Assembly: GCA_019914995.1 (NCBI GenBank)
Contig: CM034141.1
Location: 2,542,001 to 2,606,000 of the forward strand
Direction: 5' to 3'
Source: Acanthochlamys bracteata
Taxonomy: Eukaryota; Streptophyta; Magnoliopsida; Pandanales; Velloziaceae
Length of the DNA: 64,000 nt
The position numbers and the translations under genes are program-made. Shown in pieces: positions 42,340 to 55,869 of this stretch (within the stretch, counting starts at the first letter, position 1; each line of letters starts with the position of its first letter). The notes under the pieces were generated by a model, which saw only the letters and a program-made list of their open reading frames with translations, ran no database searches and was not told the origin of the DNA.

Positions 42340-42680
42340 AGAAACAAAATGTTGGTTGGTAATTACCGACTAGCATCTTCATCAGCAAATACCGACCTAC
42401 CTATTAGTCATAGTCAGAAATTACCAACCAATCTGTTGGTTGGTAATTACCGACTAACGTTTTGGTCGAAAGTACCGTCATAAACGATAGTTATTACTGA
42501 CAAATCGGTAAATTATGACTATATTTTTAGTCGATAGAGTCAGCCGTTTGGCAGCTGGTTGATGTAGTCTGCACAATTAGTCTGTACTTTTAACCACCAC
42601 TTTTTTATTCGGCATATTCTTTTAGCTGATATTACCGACTGATGCTAGTGCAGTTGGCATTTTTTTTGAATTTTGTTCCA
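42340..42680. mobile_element. CACTA-like subterminal repeat region
   Basis: The motif TACCGAC recurs (near 42365, 42400, 42450, 42634), GGTTGGTAATTACCGACTA occurs twice in direct orientation (near 42354 and 42440), and an inverted form (ATTACCAACC) lies between. Clustered short motifs of this kind are typical of the ends of CACTA (En/Spm) elements. No terminal CACTA repeat or 3-bp target duplication was pinned down, and no transposase ORF is present. Confidence 0.5.
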
Positions 42681-45205
42681 AATCGCTGCTATTTTTAATA
42701 ATTTATATATCAACAATATTTTCGTTCACATCATTCAATTGAACACAAATAATCTAAAAAACACAACATTCAACACAAATAATTTAAAAAAAGTAAGTAC
42801 TTATGTTCATTGAAAATGCATAATAAATCAATTACAATTCAATTTTGAAATGTATCCATACATACATCATCTCATACATTCAAATATGATGAGTAAAGAA
42901 AAACAATAATTTACTTGCAACGAAGCATCGCTGCTGTCTGAAAAGCACTCCGGTAACCAGGAAAGCAAAAAAATATTTTATTATGCCATATGGAGCAATC
43001 CTTCTCTAGAAAAGAACAAAATTCTAACATGCAGTCTTAAAAATAGTAGAAATAGCATATGTTATATAAACAAATTCTATAAAAAAATATGGAGGAGATT
43101 ACATACACATCGAGAAAGCTATTATCTGGAACTGAATGCATAAAGATTTGATTCATGCATCACCACGTCTACCTATTTGGGATGGTTCTTATCTAGAACT
43201 GAACGCATAAAAGTCTCTGAGGGAAACATACAAACTACTTTAGATCAAAGAGTAGAAGCCCGGACCTCACACAATTTGCTCAATTATTAACAACCGAAAT
43301 GCTCGAATAAAAAGAGAACAACTTTTTTTATATCTTCTCCTTTACTGTCATAATCCAATTTTTAACATCCAAGCATGTAACTTTCATACTAAAACTTGTA
43401 CAAATATGTGTTGCACTTAGTGAAAGACTTGGCTAAGCCAGCAATTGTCACTGATTTTGTAAAAAAATGCTACTGTTGTGTAGTGAGAGAGGCTTAATAA
43501 AGTCTAGAATGCTGTGTTGATTTATCTCGAAGAAAAAATCGGTTGCAGCAAAATTGCTAAGCACATTTTCCTGATCTTGTAACTATTTCAAAAAATTAGT
43601 TTTCGCTCTTACAAAAAGTGGAGACAAAATGTCGAATCATGTGTTTGTGTTTCTTAAGTTAATTATTCTTTTGCATTTAAAATTACTTTAGAACCCTGAC
43701 TTTTTTTTTTTTTTGTGGGCAAAAAATCGTATAAACACAGCCAATTATATTGTTGCTATCTGTAGATAAATTTATAACCAAAATGTTTTTTATATCAACT
43801 CAAATTCTTTTGTCTAAAACAAAAGAAGTATAAATGGTATAAGCTCTGCAATATGAAGTTTGATGAAAATCAAATAAATAGGTGCAAGAATTAAGTCGAA
43901 TACCATCTCAACGGCCATGCACCAACAAATTTGAGTAACAATTCATGGAACTGCTCCAGACCAGAATTAAAGTTACTATTAGGGAAAAAAGAAAAACAAA
44001 AGAACAAAATATGAAAGAGGAATTACCTTCATATGTTTCCAAAGAACACCGCTTCGTTCCTTGCAATAGAAACACTTGAAGGAGAAATACATATTCGGAG
44101 CAAGACCCGCCTACTAACATGAACGACTAAAATGAAGCATTATAATAAATAACCCTAGTCCATAAGGTTGTTCAGAAATATTAATAGAAGATTCTTATTA
44201 TTAAATGAGACGCACTTCACAAATTAAAGGAAATACCCTAGTTCTAGAGTATAATACAAAGCAAAATCTACAAGCAGTATATTAGATAAAATCTAACCAG
44301 CAATATATTCTTTCTAGCCTTCCTCTTCCTAAGGGGCAAAACCCCATGTAAGAGAAAAAAACCCACAAGGTGCCTTCCATTTCCTAGTAGATTGTGAAGC
44401 AGCTGTACGCTAGCATTCTAAAGGCTGTGAAAGGTCACAAAATATAAAAATAAAAGTAACTTTATGGTCTTTAATGATGATAAAGTCCATAATACAGCCA
44501 ACAGCACAGCTGATCAGATCAAATCACAATGCCTTATTCCAGAATAATTGACCCTAACAGTCCGTAGAAGACAGCACAATGAAAATGTAAACATGTTTCC
44601 CATCATGATGGCTAAATAGCATCACAATACAGGTTGCCTGGAACACCTTGATCTTAATTTGTGAGTCATGCACAAGTCAAAGATTGGCATAGAGTAAAGA
44701 GGTTTTGATATCATACTGGCAGACGATAAGTGGAGAAAGAGAACTAAGTAAAGATGAGCCTTCTCAAACACTCAGCTAGGTCAGATACAATTTGGACTCA
44801 TTTACCTCATCAGCCATAATTTGGTTACTCTATCAGAAAGCGTGACCACTTGGGAGCTTTCTTCATCCTCCACTTACTGGGGAAACAGCCATTCTTTTTT
44901 AACGTAAGGTCATTAGGTTATGCTGACAATGATAGAAAGTATTCAATAAAGTAATTATGTACAGAAGAAGGGGCAAGTTCCCAATTTTAAGCAGACATAG
45001 TAGTACTGCAATTCCAGAGCTGTCCTAATAAAGTAATTTACCAGCCAGTATACACAGTTGGAGGACGCCACTGACTTCAGGTCTTACATCTAGTCCACAT
45101 TTTAGCTTGATGCTGATTATATGCACCATATTGAGTGCCATCTGAACCATAAATGTAAGATCCAATACTTGCCTTTATGCTTCAGTAATCACATTCAGCT
45201 CAATA

Positions 45206-48200
45206 TCAATCACCAAGCAATCTTACACCCTGATACATAGAACCAGGACGAAGGTCCTCCAAACCATCAACACTTCTGAAACCGCTCAGTTCCCTTAGAC
45301 TAATCCAACCACGCCGAGTAAGGAACTTGTGAAAGTCTTCCTCGGTGTAAAATGTTTTCTCTTCAGTATGAACAGGCATGCTGTCTGTACCTTCATACAC
45401 GACTTTTATTGTGACACCTGCAAAAAATAGGGACTCCTATTATGTAGAAGCAAAAGTACAAAATGCACTAGATACTAATGATCCAGCAAAAGGTGCTAAA
45501 CTGGAAATTTAAAGGTAGGACTCAGCTGGCAGCAGGTTAAATTAGCCAAAAACTGTCAAGTGAAAAAAGATTAATGTGTATACATTATCATATATTGCAT
45601 TACAAGATACAAATCAGTTTCGAAAGCATGCAAGAAATAAGCTTATGAAAATCGAAGATTTCATATTCAATGAAATTTGTTCAAACATATTTTAAATTCA
45701 TGGTTACCTTCTCTAATAGTTTGAAAGCCACTATCTAAGACTACCTTAAGGGCAGAAAATTGTGATGACTAAAAAGTTGAATAATCGGTGTATTGCCTTT
45801 CAAAGTTATAATCATCTCCAACATCAGCCTGAGCTCAGATCCTGTCACTTTTTTAAGAATCAGGTCTCTAATATCAATTCGTTCTTGTCCGGCTTTCTGA
45901 AGTATTCATGAAAACCATGTCTACATGATAACTAAAGGATCTTCTGTTTATTGAAAAGCAGAGGGAGAAAGAAGCTTAGAGGAACTATTAACTTGGTGAA
46001 GAATCAAACTAAACCAAAAAATTTTATTTTTACAGTACTAACTTCCGCCTCAAAGGACCAAAGTCGATAAAAAAACAAAGTATTACACATATATTACTGG
46101 TACAAGGTTATTAAACATCCTAACAAATTTGTGCTCTGAATAATGCATTCAACATGAGGAGATAATCCCAAACAAAGGCAACAGGAAGGCAGATACAAGT
46201 AAGCTCTTTCATTGTTATAAATAATAGGTTCATTGATACAAATAAATAAAATTACATACCAAAGTGCATATGTATATCATAAACCTCAATCAGGTTATTC
46301 AAACAAGTTTCCGAAATGAAATGGTAGATGCAAGGCATAACTTACAAATATCTGAAGAAAACTTCATAATTTTAGAAATGGAGCAAACTATACAAAAAGA
46401 CCCAAGGCGTGATATTGAATGTAAACAAAAGCTAATTGAATTTGTACCCTCATCCAGATGAAGAATATAGGGTCCGAGAGGCATGTCCCTGTCGAGGGCA
46501 CGAACCACCTCTTCCTCATCTTCGAGCCAAAATGCCCTTTTAGTTCTCAATCGAAAAGCTGACTTGATGGAATCCTTAATTGCTTCTGCAGATCCATCTA
46601 TTCCGACCTTTTTCGTGTATTCACCCCATTTGACTAAAATAACACGTCCACCATATGGAACATGGTTATCTCCACCTAAACAGAAATTATGGAAAGAGCA
46701 ACTCAAAACCAAGGAATAAGGTTAAACTACATAATGTTCTTGAAAAGTGGGACACACTAGATAAGCTAGACACAAGAATAATCAGATAATATATTCACAT
46801 AATAAATTTAAACAGATTGAACACTGCTAATTACATTAACCCAAAAACATGTCAGTTGAAACCAAAATAAAGGGAAAATTCCAAGTTAAAATCAAAGTTT
46901 GCACAGTGAATCATTCAAAGTAGTGCAAGCACTTCAGTGGAATTGCTTAAATGTCAAGTATGAGCTCAGAGATGTACTTGAGTGCATACTATAAGTAGTC
47001 CAGATTTGAAGTTTCAGAGATCAACACTTTCCTCTCAAACTATAAATGGACGGCAAGCGAATATCACACATCTACACATTCGGTAAGATTAACAATTTGA
47101 TCTTTACACAAGCAAGTTTGGAAGCCTCAAGTGAAAATGGGTGCCTCTTTCGCATATTATTTTTAAGAGGATTAACATTTCAAGCCGGGATGGCATGTAA
47201 TAATATGTTTACCGGTAACTGAAGCATCTTTCCAGTTCCATGGTGGAACTCCATTGGGTACAACTGTATCAGCAGCTGCAGTTATTGCAAGGGTGCCCCC
47301 ATCATGATCTAACTGACTTTCCAAGTTGAGTGCTGGTCTGCCACTGCCTTAAAATTACATTAGAGGATCAGTCACAAACTAAAATGGAACAAAAATATAA
47401 CGTATAAATAGTATGAAACCTGTAAATATAAGTATCAAATTTGAACTCCAAAACTGCAATTTCATATTTTAACCATCGGAGTCTACAATTCTTTCCAATT
47501 AAAGCTTCCAACGATAGCCTCAAAAGGCAAGCAGACATGAGATCATGCAGAAAGACAAAAGGTGATGTAGAAGCAAATTAAAAAATAATACTAATAATTT
47601 CTCCATAAACGAAAACTTAGCTTGAGATACTGCACCTGCTACTTGCCAAAACACAAAGACCATCATTGACAATGCGGATAATGTGCTGTCCAAGGTTGCT
47701 CACACTTTCCAGGAAATAATAGGACACAAGTTCCTCAATTTTGCTTGTAGCTAAGCACTTCATGAATAAGAGCTAACGCAAGGAGCAACATATTCAGTTA
47801 TATCCATTTTCTACTTCTTTACACAGTACGCTACTGCTAGTTTCCATTCCACAACCATCCAAGCAATTTTGAGAACTATAATCTGCTGAACAATCATAAG
47901 CTTGATGGACCTGCAACCTAGACACTGTTTAGATATTAACTAGTTGATTAGTCTGCATGTCTTACCAGCAAAAAGCTTCAGTAGAATGAGACCTAAGAAG
48001 ACTACTTGGATGATTATAACATTGACAAAGCTATCACACTATACAATAATACATGCTTATAACGTTCAGTATTTCCACCAACTTAATTGAATGACCAACT
48101 ACTTCGTGAGTTATTGAAGAAAGCATCATACAATCTCCTTTGTTCTTGTACCAAGTGTTATCCCTCTAAGTAGGGTAGGTTACATCATATTATCTATCTG

Positions 48201-49726
48201 ATATAATTTACACGTTGATGATGCTATGACTATCAAAGCTGCAGAACATCGTTACTGTTTTGGCAGTGTAGTGTAGCACCCAGTATGCTTAATCCTAATG
48301 TTCATGCTGTCTTCTAACAAAACAAAATTGCAGTTAATAATACCCTTGCAATATAATATACACTTTTTATACCATAACCAAACATGCAATTACTAGTTCA
48401 GGAACAAAACATGTGCAACCAAAGCAAAAGGCTGTGGCTTTACACATAAGAAAGCATAATAATTCACATAAAGACATGTCAATGATTTCTGAAGAGTATT
48501 TAAACAAGTTTGAAGGTAGCATCCATGTGCTTGGAAAAATGAAATTGTAGTAAGGTATCAAGCGTAAGAGCATTTGTGGAAAACTAATGAAGAATTCAGA
48601 AAGAAAAATTCATGAAGAAATTGTTGGAAGTTATGAATTAAATACATACCTTCTACTGATTCAAATGGGATATCAGCATCTTCAAGCCCTAATGGTGCAG
48701 AAAAAAACAGGGAAAGTTAACATTGTATATAACAAAAAGTGGAAATTAATAGAAGATACCAAAGGATTAGCAAACCATACTTTGAAACCCAAAACATGAA
48801 GCATAATTTGACAACTAGTGGGCTGAAATTCAAGTTGTTATACCTGAGGATTTCAATGATTACTCTCGTAGAAGAGGTTGTTCAACCTTGTTTTGATATT
48901 TTTAAGGTCTTTTAGTTTTTCTCCACAAAAACCACTTCCCCATGGTCTATAATTTGTTTCTACGGCCATGCTGCACCAACAGCGATGCCAGTGGCAATGG
49001 GGTTCGTAGATTTTCCTCCCTCGATGGAAATATCTGAACTTTTCTCTAAAACTATTGTGCCATACTTAAGAAAACACCCCTAATCATTGATAAGCTACCG
49101 CTCTTTCATGTAAAGAACCTAATTGTTAAAATAAATAAATAAATGATAAATAAATAAATAAAAAGAAAATTACCTTTATCACTGAACTGGAGATACGAAT
49201 CCACTTTAGCAGGTATGGCAGCCGCACTAGTTGACGGGCTTCTATAGGAGACATTCTTACCACGCTCCCGAAGCAGCTCATCAAGTTCCTTGTAGTACGA
49301 CATCTTTGCAACACCGCTACAACTTCCACCACTCTTACCCCTCGCCTTCTTGAACTCCTTGAGCAAGTTCCGCCACTTATCTGTACACATAGTCGGCGAC
49401 CTATCAAACCCTCGATCACGCATCCGTGCAGAGATCTGCTCCCACAAGTGTTTATTCGATTTCGACAAATTAAACATTCCATCTATCTCCCGCCGCAGCC
49501 CGATAAGACACCGTGTCTCCTCCTGTGCCCACGTCTCCGCACGCTTTTTCGGAGCCGCTCCACCCGTCTTCAAAACTTCTTGTTCTTCTCCGCCGCTGCT
49601 TTCTCCCATAAACATTGAACTCTGCTGCTGCTGCTGCTGTTGATGATGATCAATCTGTTGCTGTTGGGTGATTAGTTCAACAGGCTTGTAGAAGTCAACA
49701 GGTCGCGGCTTCTCCGACAGATACAT
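45206..49726 (-). CDS. Trihelix transcription factor, GT-1 type
   Basis: GT-1 factors bind GT elements in plant promoters, many of them light-responsive, and act in the nucleus. Five exons (49726-49174, 48688-48650, 47347-47213, 46675-46448, 45417-45206) join in frame to 388 aa; Arabidopsis GT-1 is about 406. The N-terminus is [15 protein letters not shown], followed by a glutamine run (about 21-35, from a CAG tract) and [11 protein letters not shown]. The trihelix DNA-binding domain spans about 62-155 with the three spaced tryptophans W66, W95 and W118, and the motifs NKHLWEQIS and [20 protein letters not shown]. The C-terminal half keeps the GT-1 motifs [48 protein letters not shown] and [11 protein letters not shown]. 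Exon 2 is only 39 nt. No disruption is seen. Confidence 0.95.
49622..49680 (-). repeat. Trinucleotide repeat encoding the GT-1 polyglutamine run
   Basis: CTGCTGCTGCTGCTGCTGTT on the plus strand, interrupted by GATGAT, encodes Q and H residues at about 21-35 of the GT-1 protein. Such tracts vary in length between alleles. Confidence 0.85.
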
Positions 49727-50350
49727 GGCTTGATTTCTATATCACTCCCAACAATCTCCAGAAATATACAGATCAAGATAAGTAATTTTTTTTTTTAAAA
49801 GAAAAGAACAAAAGAAAATTAGTAAGAACTTAAAGAAATGAATTGGAGAGAAAGGGTTTAGGGAGAGGAAGGAACGGCATGGATTTTGGGGAGGAAGGGT
49901 TTTGTAGAAATTAGGGGGGAAATTGTTTAGATTGATGAGTTCAATTGACTCGAATTTGGAATTGTTTGCTCGGTTGCTGTAGAGAGAGAAATCAATCAAA
50001 TCAGGGTTAAATTTTGTGAAAAAGAAGAAGACTTGGCCTGCCCCTCTCCTCTACCTCTATGAGCAAAAGCTAAAAAGTTTGTGTTGAAAATATTTATTAA
50101 AAAAATAAATTTTAAAAATAAAGTTTTAATATTTTATAATAAATTTTATTTTTATTTAAAAAAGAAATTAATTATAAAATTTTATAAGTTAGACTATTTT
50201 ATATTTTTAAAATTTAATAAATAAATTTCATAAACATTTAAAATTTTTTAAAAAATATAAAAATTAAAATTAAAATTAAAAAAATAATAAATTCTTTCAA
50301 ATATTTACCAAAAATTTTCTTTGGGTCCTCTGAAAGTTTGATAAGTCTTT

Positions 50351-50610
50351 TAGGAGGTGTTTGAAAGTACTTATAAAATAGAATTTTTCTAAAATAAAAG
50401 ATATTTTTGTCTTTTTGAAAAATAAATTCTATTTTTTACTTTCAAAAAAATAATAAAAATTTACAATAAAAAATCTCACTGCATAAAATTTTTTACACTT
50501 ACTAAATTTTTAAATAAAATTTTTTATATACTTATAAAATATGTATTAAAAAATATAAAATAGGAAAAAATTGAAAAGCAGTTTTTGAAAAGCTAAACCA
50601 AACGCGCTCT
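50351..50610. mobile_element. Foldback MITE family A, copy 5
   Basis: Begins GGAGGTGTTTGAAAGTACTT and ends AAAGCTAAACCAAACGCGCT. This is one of the best preserved copies, with the ATCTCACTGCATAAAA core. The left arm TTTGAAAGTACTTATAAAAT is also matched at the start of copy 6. Confidence 0.78.
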
Positions 50611-53600
50611 AATATGTTTGGCAAATTGAAGTACCTACACTAGTACTTTTGAGAAATTTTAGTCTTTATAGAAGATGCCATGATGATTTTATTTTATTTT
50701 AACTAGTTTCCTCAGGTTAGTTAAATTTTGTTCGCACCGTTCAAATGGTTTAAAAATACAAAATTAAGTAAACAAAATAAAAATACTTTCTTCTACATAC
50801 AAATTTTTTTTTTATAGGCCGACTTTGATATATTTTAAATGAAAAAGAAAAAAATTAGTGGCATATTGATACCTGAAGAAATATTGTTCGCTTCCATTAC
50901 CAAAAACAAATTTCTTGTACTAGAATTATGCCTCGTGCTATGTTGTACGTCCCATTGCTTTATTAAATTCGTGTAAAATTGTCATTCCATTACTTTAATA
51001 CTTGCTATCTAAGGCATATATTTATTACTGTATAGGCAGTGCTACATTGACTCCGACAAACTAACAGTATATTGATCTAGTGGGTTAAACGATCCATCGG
51101 GTAAATTCGGGACTAAGTGATTCGAACACAATTTTGGTAGGGCATCGGGTCCATATCTTTTAACATTGGTCAAAAACATAGTTACTAAAATACAAGGAAA
51201 AAAAAGGAATAAACCATGTACTAGGATTTCGAATAATAGAGATGTTAATATAAATATAATTTTACTTTACCAATCGATAATTAAACTTTTAGTCATCATC
51301 TGAATTCTTTAAATATCTACGTCAAATCAACTGTGTTATTTTGAAAGTAGAGTTATGAGATAGCGTTCCTATAAGTTTGGAAGAATCCTAGTCCTCAATA
51401 GCAACTGGGAAAATACCATGATCTCAATGTTCAAACATGTCTTTTAAGCTATATTTGGCATGGCTATTTGGCATGGCTTTTAGAAGTGACTTTTAAATTT
51501 CAAGTATAAAAAAGTATATGTAATATTCTAAGAAAATTTATTAAAAATTTGGAGAGTATAAGAATTATATATTATGGAATAACAGTTTAAATAATATTTT
51601 CGAAAAACCATAAAACAAATTTCTGAAAAGTCTTTTCTTTTCTTTTTTTTCGTTATTTCAAATATGCCTTTGGTCGACAAATACAAAATAAATCATTTCA
51701 AAAGAAAAGAAAAGAAAAACATAGCTTAGGATTGACACGAAAATTTTTAGTTTTTAAAAAATAAAGATGGACAGATAGCACCAATATATTTACGAAGGGT
51801 TGCTTTATACATTGTTTGGATTGAGAATAATGTGAGAAGTGGAGATGAAGGTAAAATACTTTCTCTCTATAAACCCACATCAGTAGCAACATTATAAGGA
51901 GAGGAAAGGGGTTAGCAACATCATAAAGTTTTTCATTCTTACTCGTATAATAGGTGGATTTTTTAGCTGCTAATTTGGCGGGTTAGAACGGATAAATGGA
52001 ATTGCATAGTGTAATAGCTCAATTTATTTCTAACTTTTCTCAAATGACTCCTTAAATAAAAGACCCTACTCAATAGCGATGAGAGATACAAGTTCACTCC
52101 TCACTTTCTCTTCCTCTCCTGCTATCCTGCAGCTGACTGCATCAGTAATGTTCTTAATTTCGAAATGACAATATGATTATCCTCCATTGTAACCGGTGAT
52201 TTTCTTTTTAATTTTGAGTGGCTACTTGAGATTACAGACAAAGGTTCTTTTTTTTTCTAGCTCTTAGAAAACAATGATAGTGTCACATATCCTGATCCAG
52301 AAATAACTTTTAGTAGTCTTGAAGCTGCGCATCATTTTAATGTAAACTACGAAAAATAAAAGTGTGGTGAAATACTGATCGAAAAAAGCATTTGAATTAT
52401 AGTGTCGTCACCTCAAAGTACGGAAAATAAAACCCCGTGTGTCTTGATGAAGTAAGTTCATAGTGAATGACTTGTGAGCAACTTAGGAATTATATAGTAT
52501 ATGATAAAAGAAATAAATAAGGGGTTCGAGAAAGAAAAAATTAATGAAAAAAATGATAGTGTCGTGAAATGCTGATGTCTTACATCAACGAGAATAACAA
52601 TTCAAGATGTTGAATTGTAAAAAGTGGTGAATTATACTAGTATGCACAACCATTCCCTATTAAGTATAAAAAAAAAAGATGTGAGCATTTGTTGTTGTAG
52701 AGAAAAAACTAATAAACTCACTTCAAGATGAAGGCGTACCAATGCATGTACTTTGGGATCATAAATTGATTTGATGATAGAGATTATTGGAACTATTTGA
52801 GTCCCTCAAATAAGTATAAAAGAATCAAAATTAGGCGATGCTACCGCAACGATGAATTTCTATAAGATGAAGGGTGTAAAATATTCTTTTTTCTTTTATG
52901 TGATTCAAATTGACAACGAATAAAAAATAATAAACTTTATAGTAGATGGCAGCTCACATCTACAATTTCAATACTTTAATGATGTGAACTTTTTATTTTA
53001 AGAATACATATGATATGATATTTGCACTTGTTAGAGTTAACCACCACAAGAATATGATTATGTTATCAGCATAATCGATATAAGTATCGACTATAATATC
53101 AAATCATCCCAATATCTACATAGCAATCTTATCGAACTAATTTATCAACTGGTATTATCAACCTATTTTATCAACAGATAATTCAAGTAATGAATTATTT
53201 ATCGAGCTAATTTAGACATACATCACAACTATCAATTATGTTATTGATTTATTCTGATACTCAGAAATCAATACTATAGATCTATATTATTAACCACTTC
53301 TCCACCTTAATACTATATTATGACTTATGATATCATCACACATTTTAATATTTGATTATGTTGTCAACCTCATTCCAATATTCGCAGAACATTATTATTT
53401 AAAAAAATTATACACCTCGTCTCATCCTCAATGCAACATTATCAATCTTTATTAATGTACATATAATTCAATTGTCAACTATTTTATCAATATAGTTTAT
53501 AGACAAAAAACAGAAGTATCGACTTGTATTCATAATCGATATCATCTAACTATTTGCGGACTTGTCTTGACTAATTTATCAACTTCTGCGGCATACTAAG

Positions 53601-54343
53601 AAATGATATATGTTACTTACTCCTTAGCAATAGAGCGAAAGTTAGAGAAATTAGAAATAAGTTGATTACTAAAGCTACGAGAATTAATCGTGATCACGGA
53701 AATGATACTCAAAAAATTGATTGGTCGATCGATCTCGCCATCCGGAAGGTCTGTCTTGTTAGGAGTTGTTATGGGAACGAACTCATCTTCCAATAGGTGA
53801 AGACGTTGATAGAGACTCAATTGCCGATAGAGAGACGAAGTTGCAAAATATTATAGTACGACATAAGCTGTTAGATTTTCGAAGAGACAATCGGGATCTA
53901 GGCGTTGACACAAGTAACTGAGGTGCATTTATTTTGAACCATATATATACTAATTACAATAGTAATAAATATATGTCTTAAACAAATAAAATTGTTTACA
54001 AATATATAAAAATAAGACGTACAACATAAAAATATATGTCTTGTACTACCCAATTAGACAGCACTGTAATACCTAACATTGCTAATAACAATAAACAGCA
54101 ATGACAACAATAACATTCATCAATAAATCAATAATATCAAAACCATCTATCAATATAACAACTTCAGCACATCCATCAATAACATCAACAATTTCAAACT
54201 AGAAGAATAAAAAACAATGTATAAATTTATGAAAACCTACTAAACCAATTTACGCTACAAGATCTTTCAAAGATGTCAAATATTCAGATTAGAGGAAATA
54301 AAAATGGCCCAACCAAACTTACCACTCCACAAATAAAACTCAA

Positions 54344-54715
54344 CCTTGCAAGCAATCATACATCTTGGCTTCCTTACGCACAACATCCAACATTAATCAC
54401 TCAATTCAGCTCATTCCGTGTAATGCTCCTTCGCCCAGTTCACAGCACCAAACTGCAAAAAAATGAAATTATTTGGCTTGAAGATTTGTCCTAGACCTGA
54501 CCGAACCCATCGTACCTGGTTCAAGAGAATAGCACGGGGAACAAATCTACCGCATCTTCCTTCACTATAGTAGACATTGATGCATTCGAGCTAGAGATCT
54601 GAGCCACCACCATAGGTTCCAAATGAATCAAGCCCTTGTTCAACAAACACTACTTCCTAGAACTCCGATCTGATTTCCACACTATCCTCCCCCAATATGA
54701 AGCATCTGTCTCGTC
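54344..54715 (-). pseudogene. Beta-tubulin exon 1 remnant
   Basis: Beta-tubulin forms microtubules with alpha-tubulin. Reading the minus strand gives, in order, pieces of the first about 130 residues: MLHIGGG then a stop, CGNQIG, a frameshift, EVVFVEQGLDSFGTYGGGSD, a stop, [19 protein letters not shown], a frame change where the DLEPGTM region should be, [23 protein letters not shown], then stops and finally a decayed VVRKEA..CDCLQG. The similarity ends where exon 1 of plant beta-tubulin genes usually ends. Several stops and frameshifts mean it cannot encode tubulin. Whether it arose by duplication of genomic DNA or by transposon capture cannot be told; the remaining tubulin exons are absent. 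Confidence 0.85.
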
Positions 54716-54840
54716 TTCGCCGAAGAATGAACACCTATACCCTTGATCTGTACGAAAAAAAGTAAAAACAAAGAGAGAGAGCTTAGATTTGACTCTTACC
54801 AAGAGGAAGATGAATGAAACGTTTGGAGAGTTTATTATAG

Positions 54841-55099
54841 GGGGCGTTTGAGAGTGTTTATGAAATAAAACTTTTCTGAAATGGAGAATATTTTGATCTT
54901 TTTTAAAAAACGAGCTCTATTTTTTTACTTCCAAAAAAATAATAAAAATATGCAATAAAAAGATCTCACTACGTAGAATTTTTCTATACTTTCTAAATTT
55001 TTAAATAAATTTTTTATATATTTATAAAATATATATTAAAAAATATAAAATGGAAAAAAATTGAAAAATAGTTTTTGAAAAGCTAAACCAAACGCGCTC
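54841..55099. mobile_element. Foldback MITE family A, copy 6
   Basis: Begins GGGGCGTTTGAGAGTGTTTA and ends AAAGCTAAACCAAACGCGCT, with the core ATCTCACTACGTAGAATTTT. It is very close to copy 5 in sequence and orientation, which suggests fairly recent activity. It starts just upstream of the beta-tubulin remnant. Confidence 0.8.
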
Positions 55100-55786
55100 A
55101 TTTTTTTCTAAGTGACCCAAGACAACTCATGCGGGCAGATTGCATGATCAATTAAGGACCCATTCGGATCAGATTAGTTGTACAATCGGTAAGTTTGCAT
55201 ATCTTGACTAGTTTTATGTCTAAGTTGACGATTTTTGAATTCGGGTCTGAATCTATCAATACTGCTAAAAAGTGTTGCTATTTGAACCGCAAATCTATTT
55301 TAAGGAACGGATTCTATAAGCACCTCATCCTCCGGTGCAAATTCATGCCGGTCTAAAACTTATCGTTCAAGATACATAGAGCTATATTCTTAACGGAGTA
55401 ACTATATTCGAGATATCGTTCAAGCCTTTGATTTGAATGTACATGTCTGCATTTTTAGGTCCTAGACAGGTAGCTGTCAAATACAAACCAACTTTCTCTT
55501 GGTTAAATCCTGAACTCCACGCAATCAACAAACAAATAGAAAAACCAAGTCCAAACTCTTATGTATAGAAAAAGAACCAAAGAATAAGTGGAACGAATAC
55601 TTTCGGACACGAAACTAGTTTCACAGACGGACAAAAAGTCCCTAATCCAACCCGTCTCCTCGTTTCTCGTTCTCTCTCTCTCTCCCGCCTTGCTTGCTTG
55701 TTGTTACCACCTTCCCTCGTTTAGGGATTTTACGAATTTCTGCATTCCCTATTCTTAGAACTACTTCGCCCTCAATTCAATCAATC

Positions 55787-55869
55787 TTCCTTATCCTAAT
55801 CGGGAGATTATCAGAGCAAGACAAGCGCTAGGGCTTCCTGCAATTCCTTATCCTAATCGGGAGGTTATC
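55787..55869. repeat. 26-bp direct repeat in the SKIP14 upstream/leader region
   Basis: TTCCTTATCCTAATCGGGAG followed by A/G-TTATC occurs at 55787-55812 and again at 55844-55869, one mismatch, 57 bp apart. It lies about 350-430 bases before the start codon, between a (CT)n tract (near 55672-55684) and the ATG, so probably in the leader or a leader intron. Confidence 0.8.

Larger units (their letters stand above)
37418..45205. other. Intergenic spacer between the ABCC and GT-1 genes
   Basis: About 7.8 kb. The first 900 bases are probably the leader and promoter of the ABCC gene (minus strand); an acceptor-like CTTCTCAG just before its ATG suggests a leader intron. The middle holds a MITE (39131-39381), two tiny ORFs (41985-42107, 42210-42293) and CACTA-like repeats. 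42.7-45.2 kb is AT-rich and without recognised genes, and its right end is likely the 3' UTR of the GT-1 gene. An unrecognised open stretch occurs on the minus strand at about 39700-39840. Confidence 0.5.

Noticed and set aside
53617..53820. 67-codon minus-strand ORF (FVPITTPNKTDLPDGEIDRP region)
   Set aside because: The composition looks coding-like and it could be a retroelement scrap, but there is no recognisable domain, no neighbouring element ends and no splice structure.
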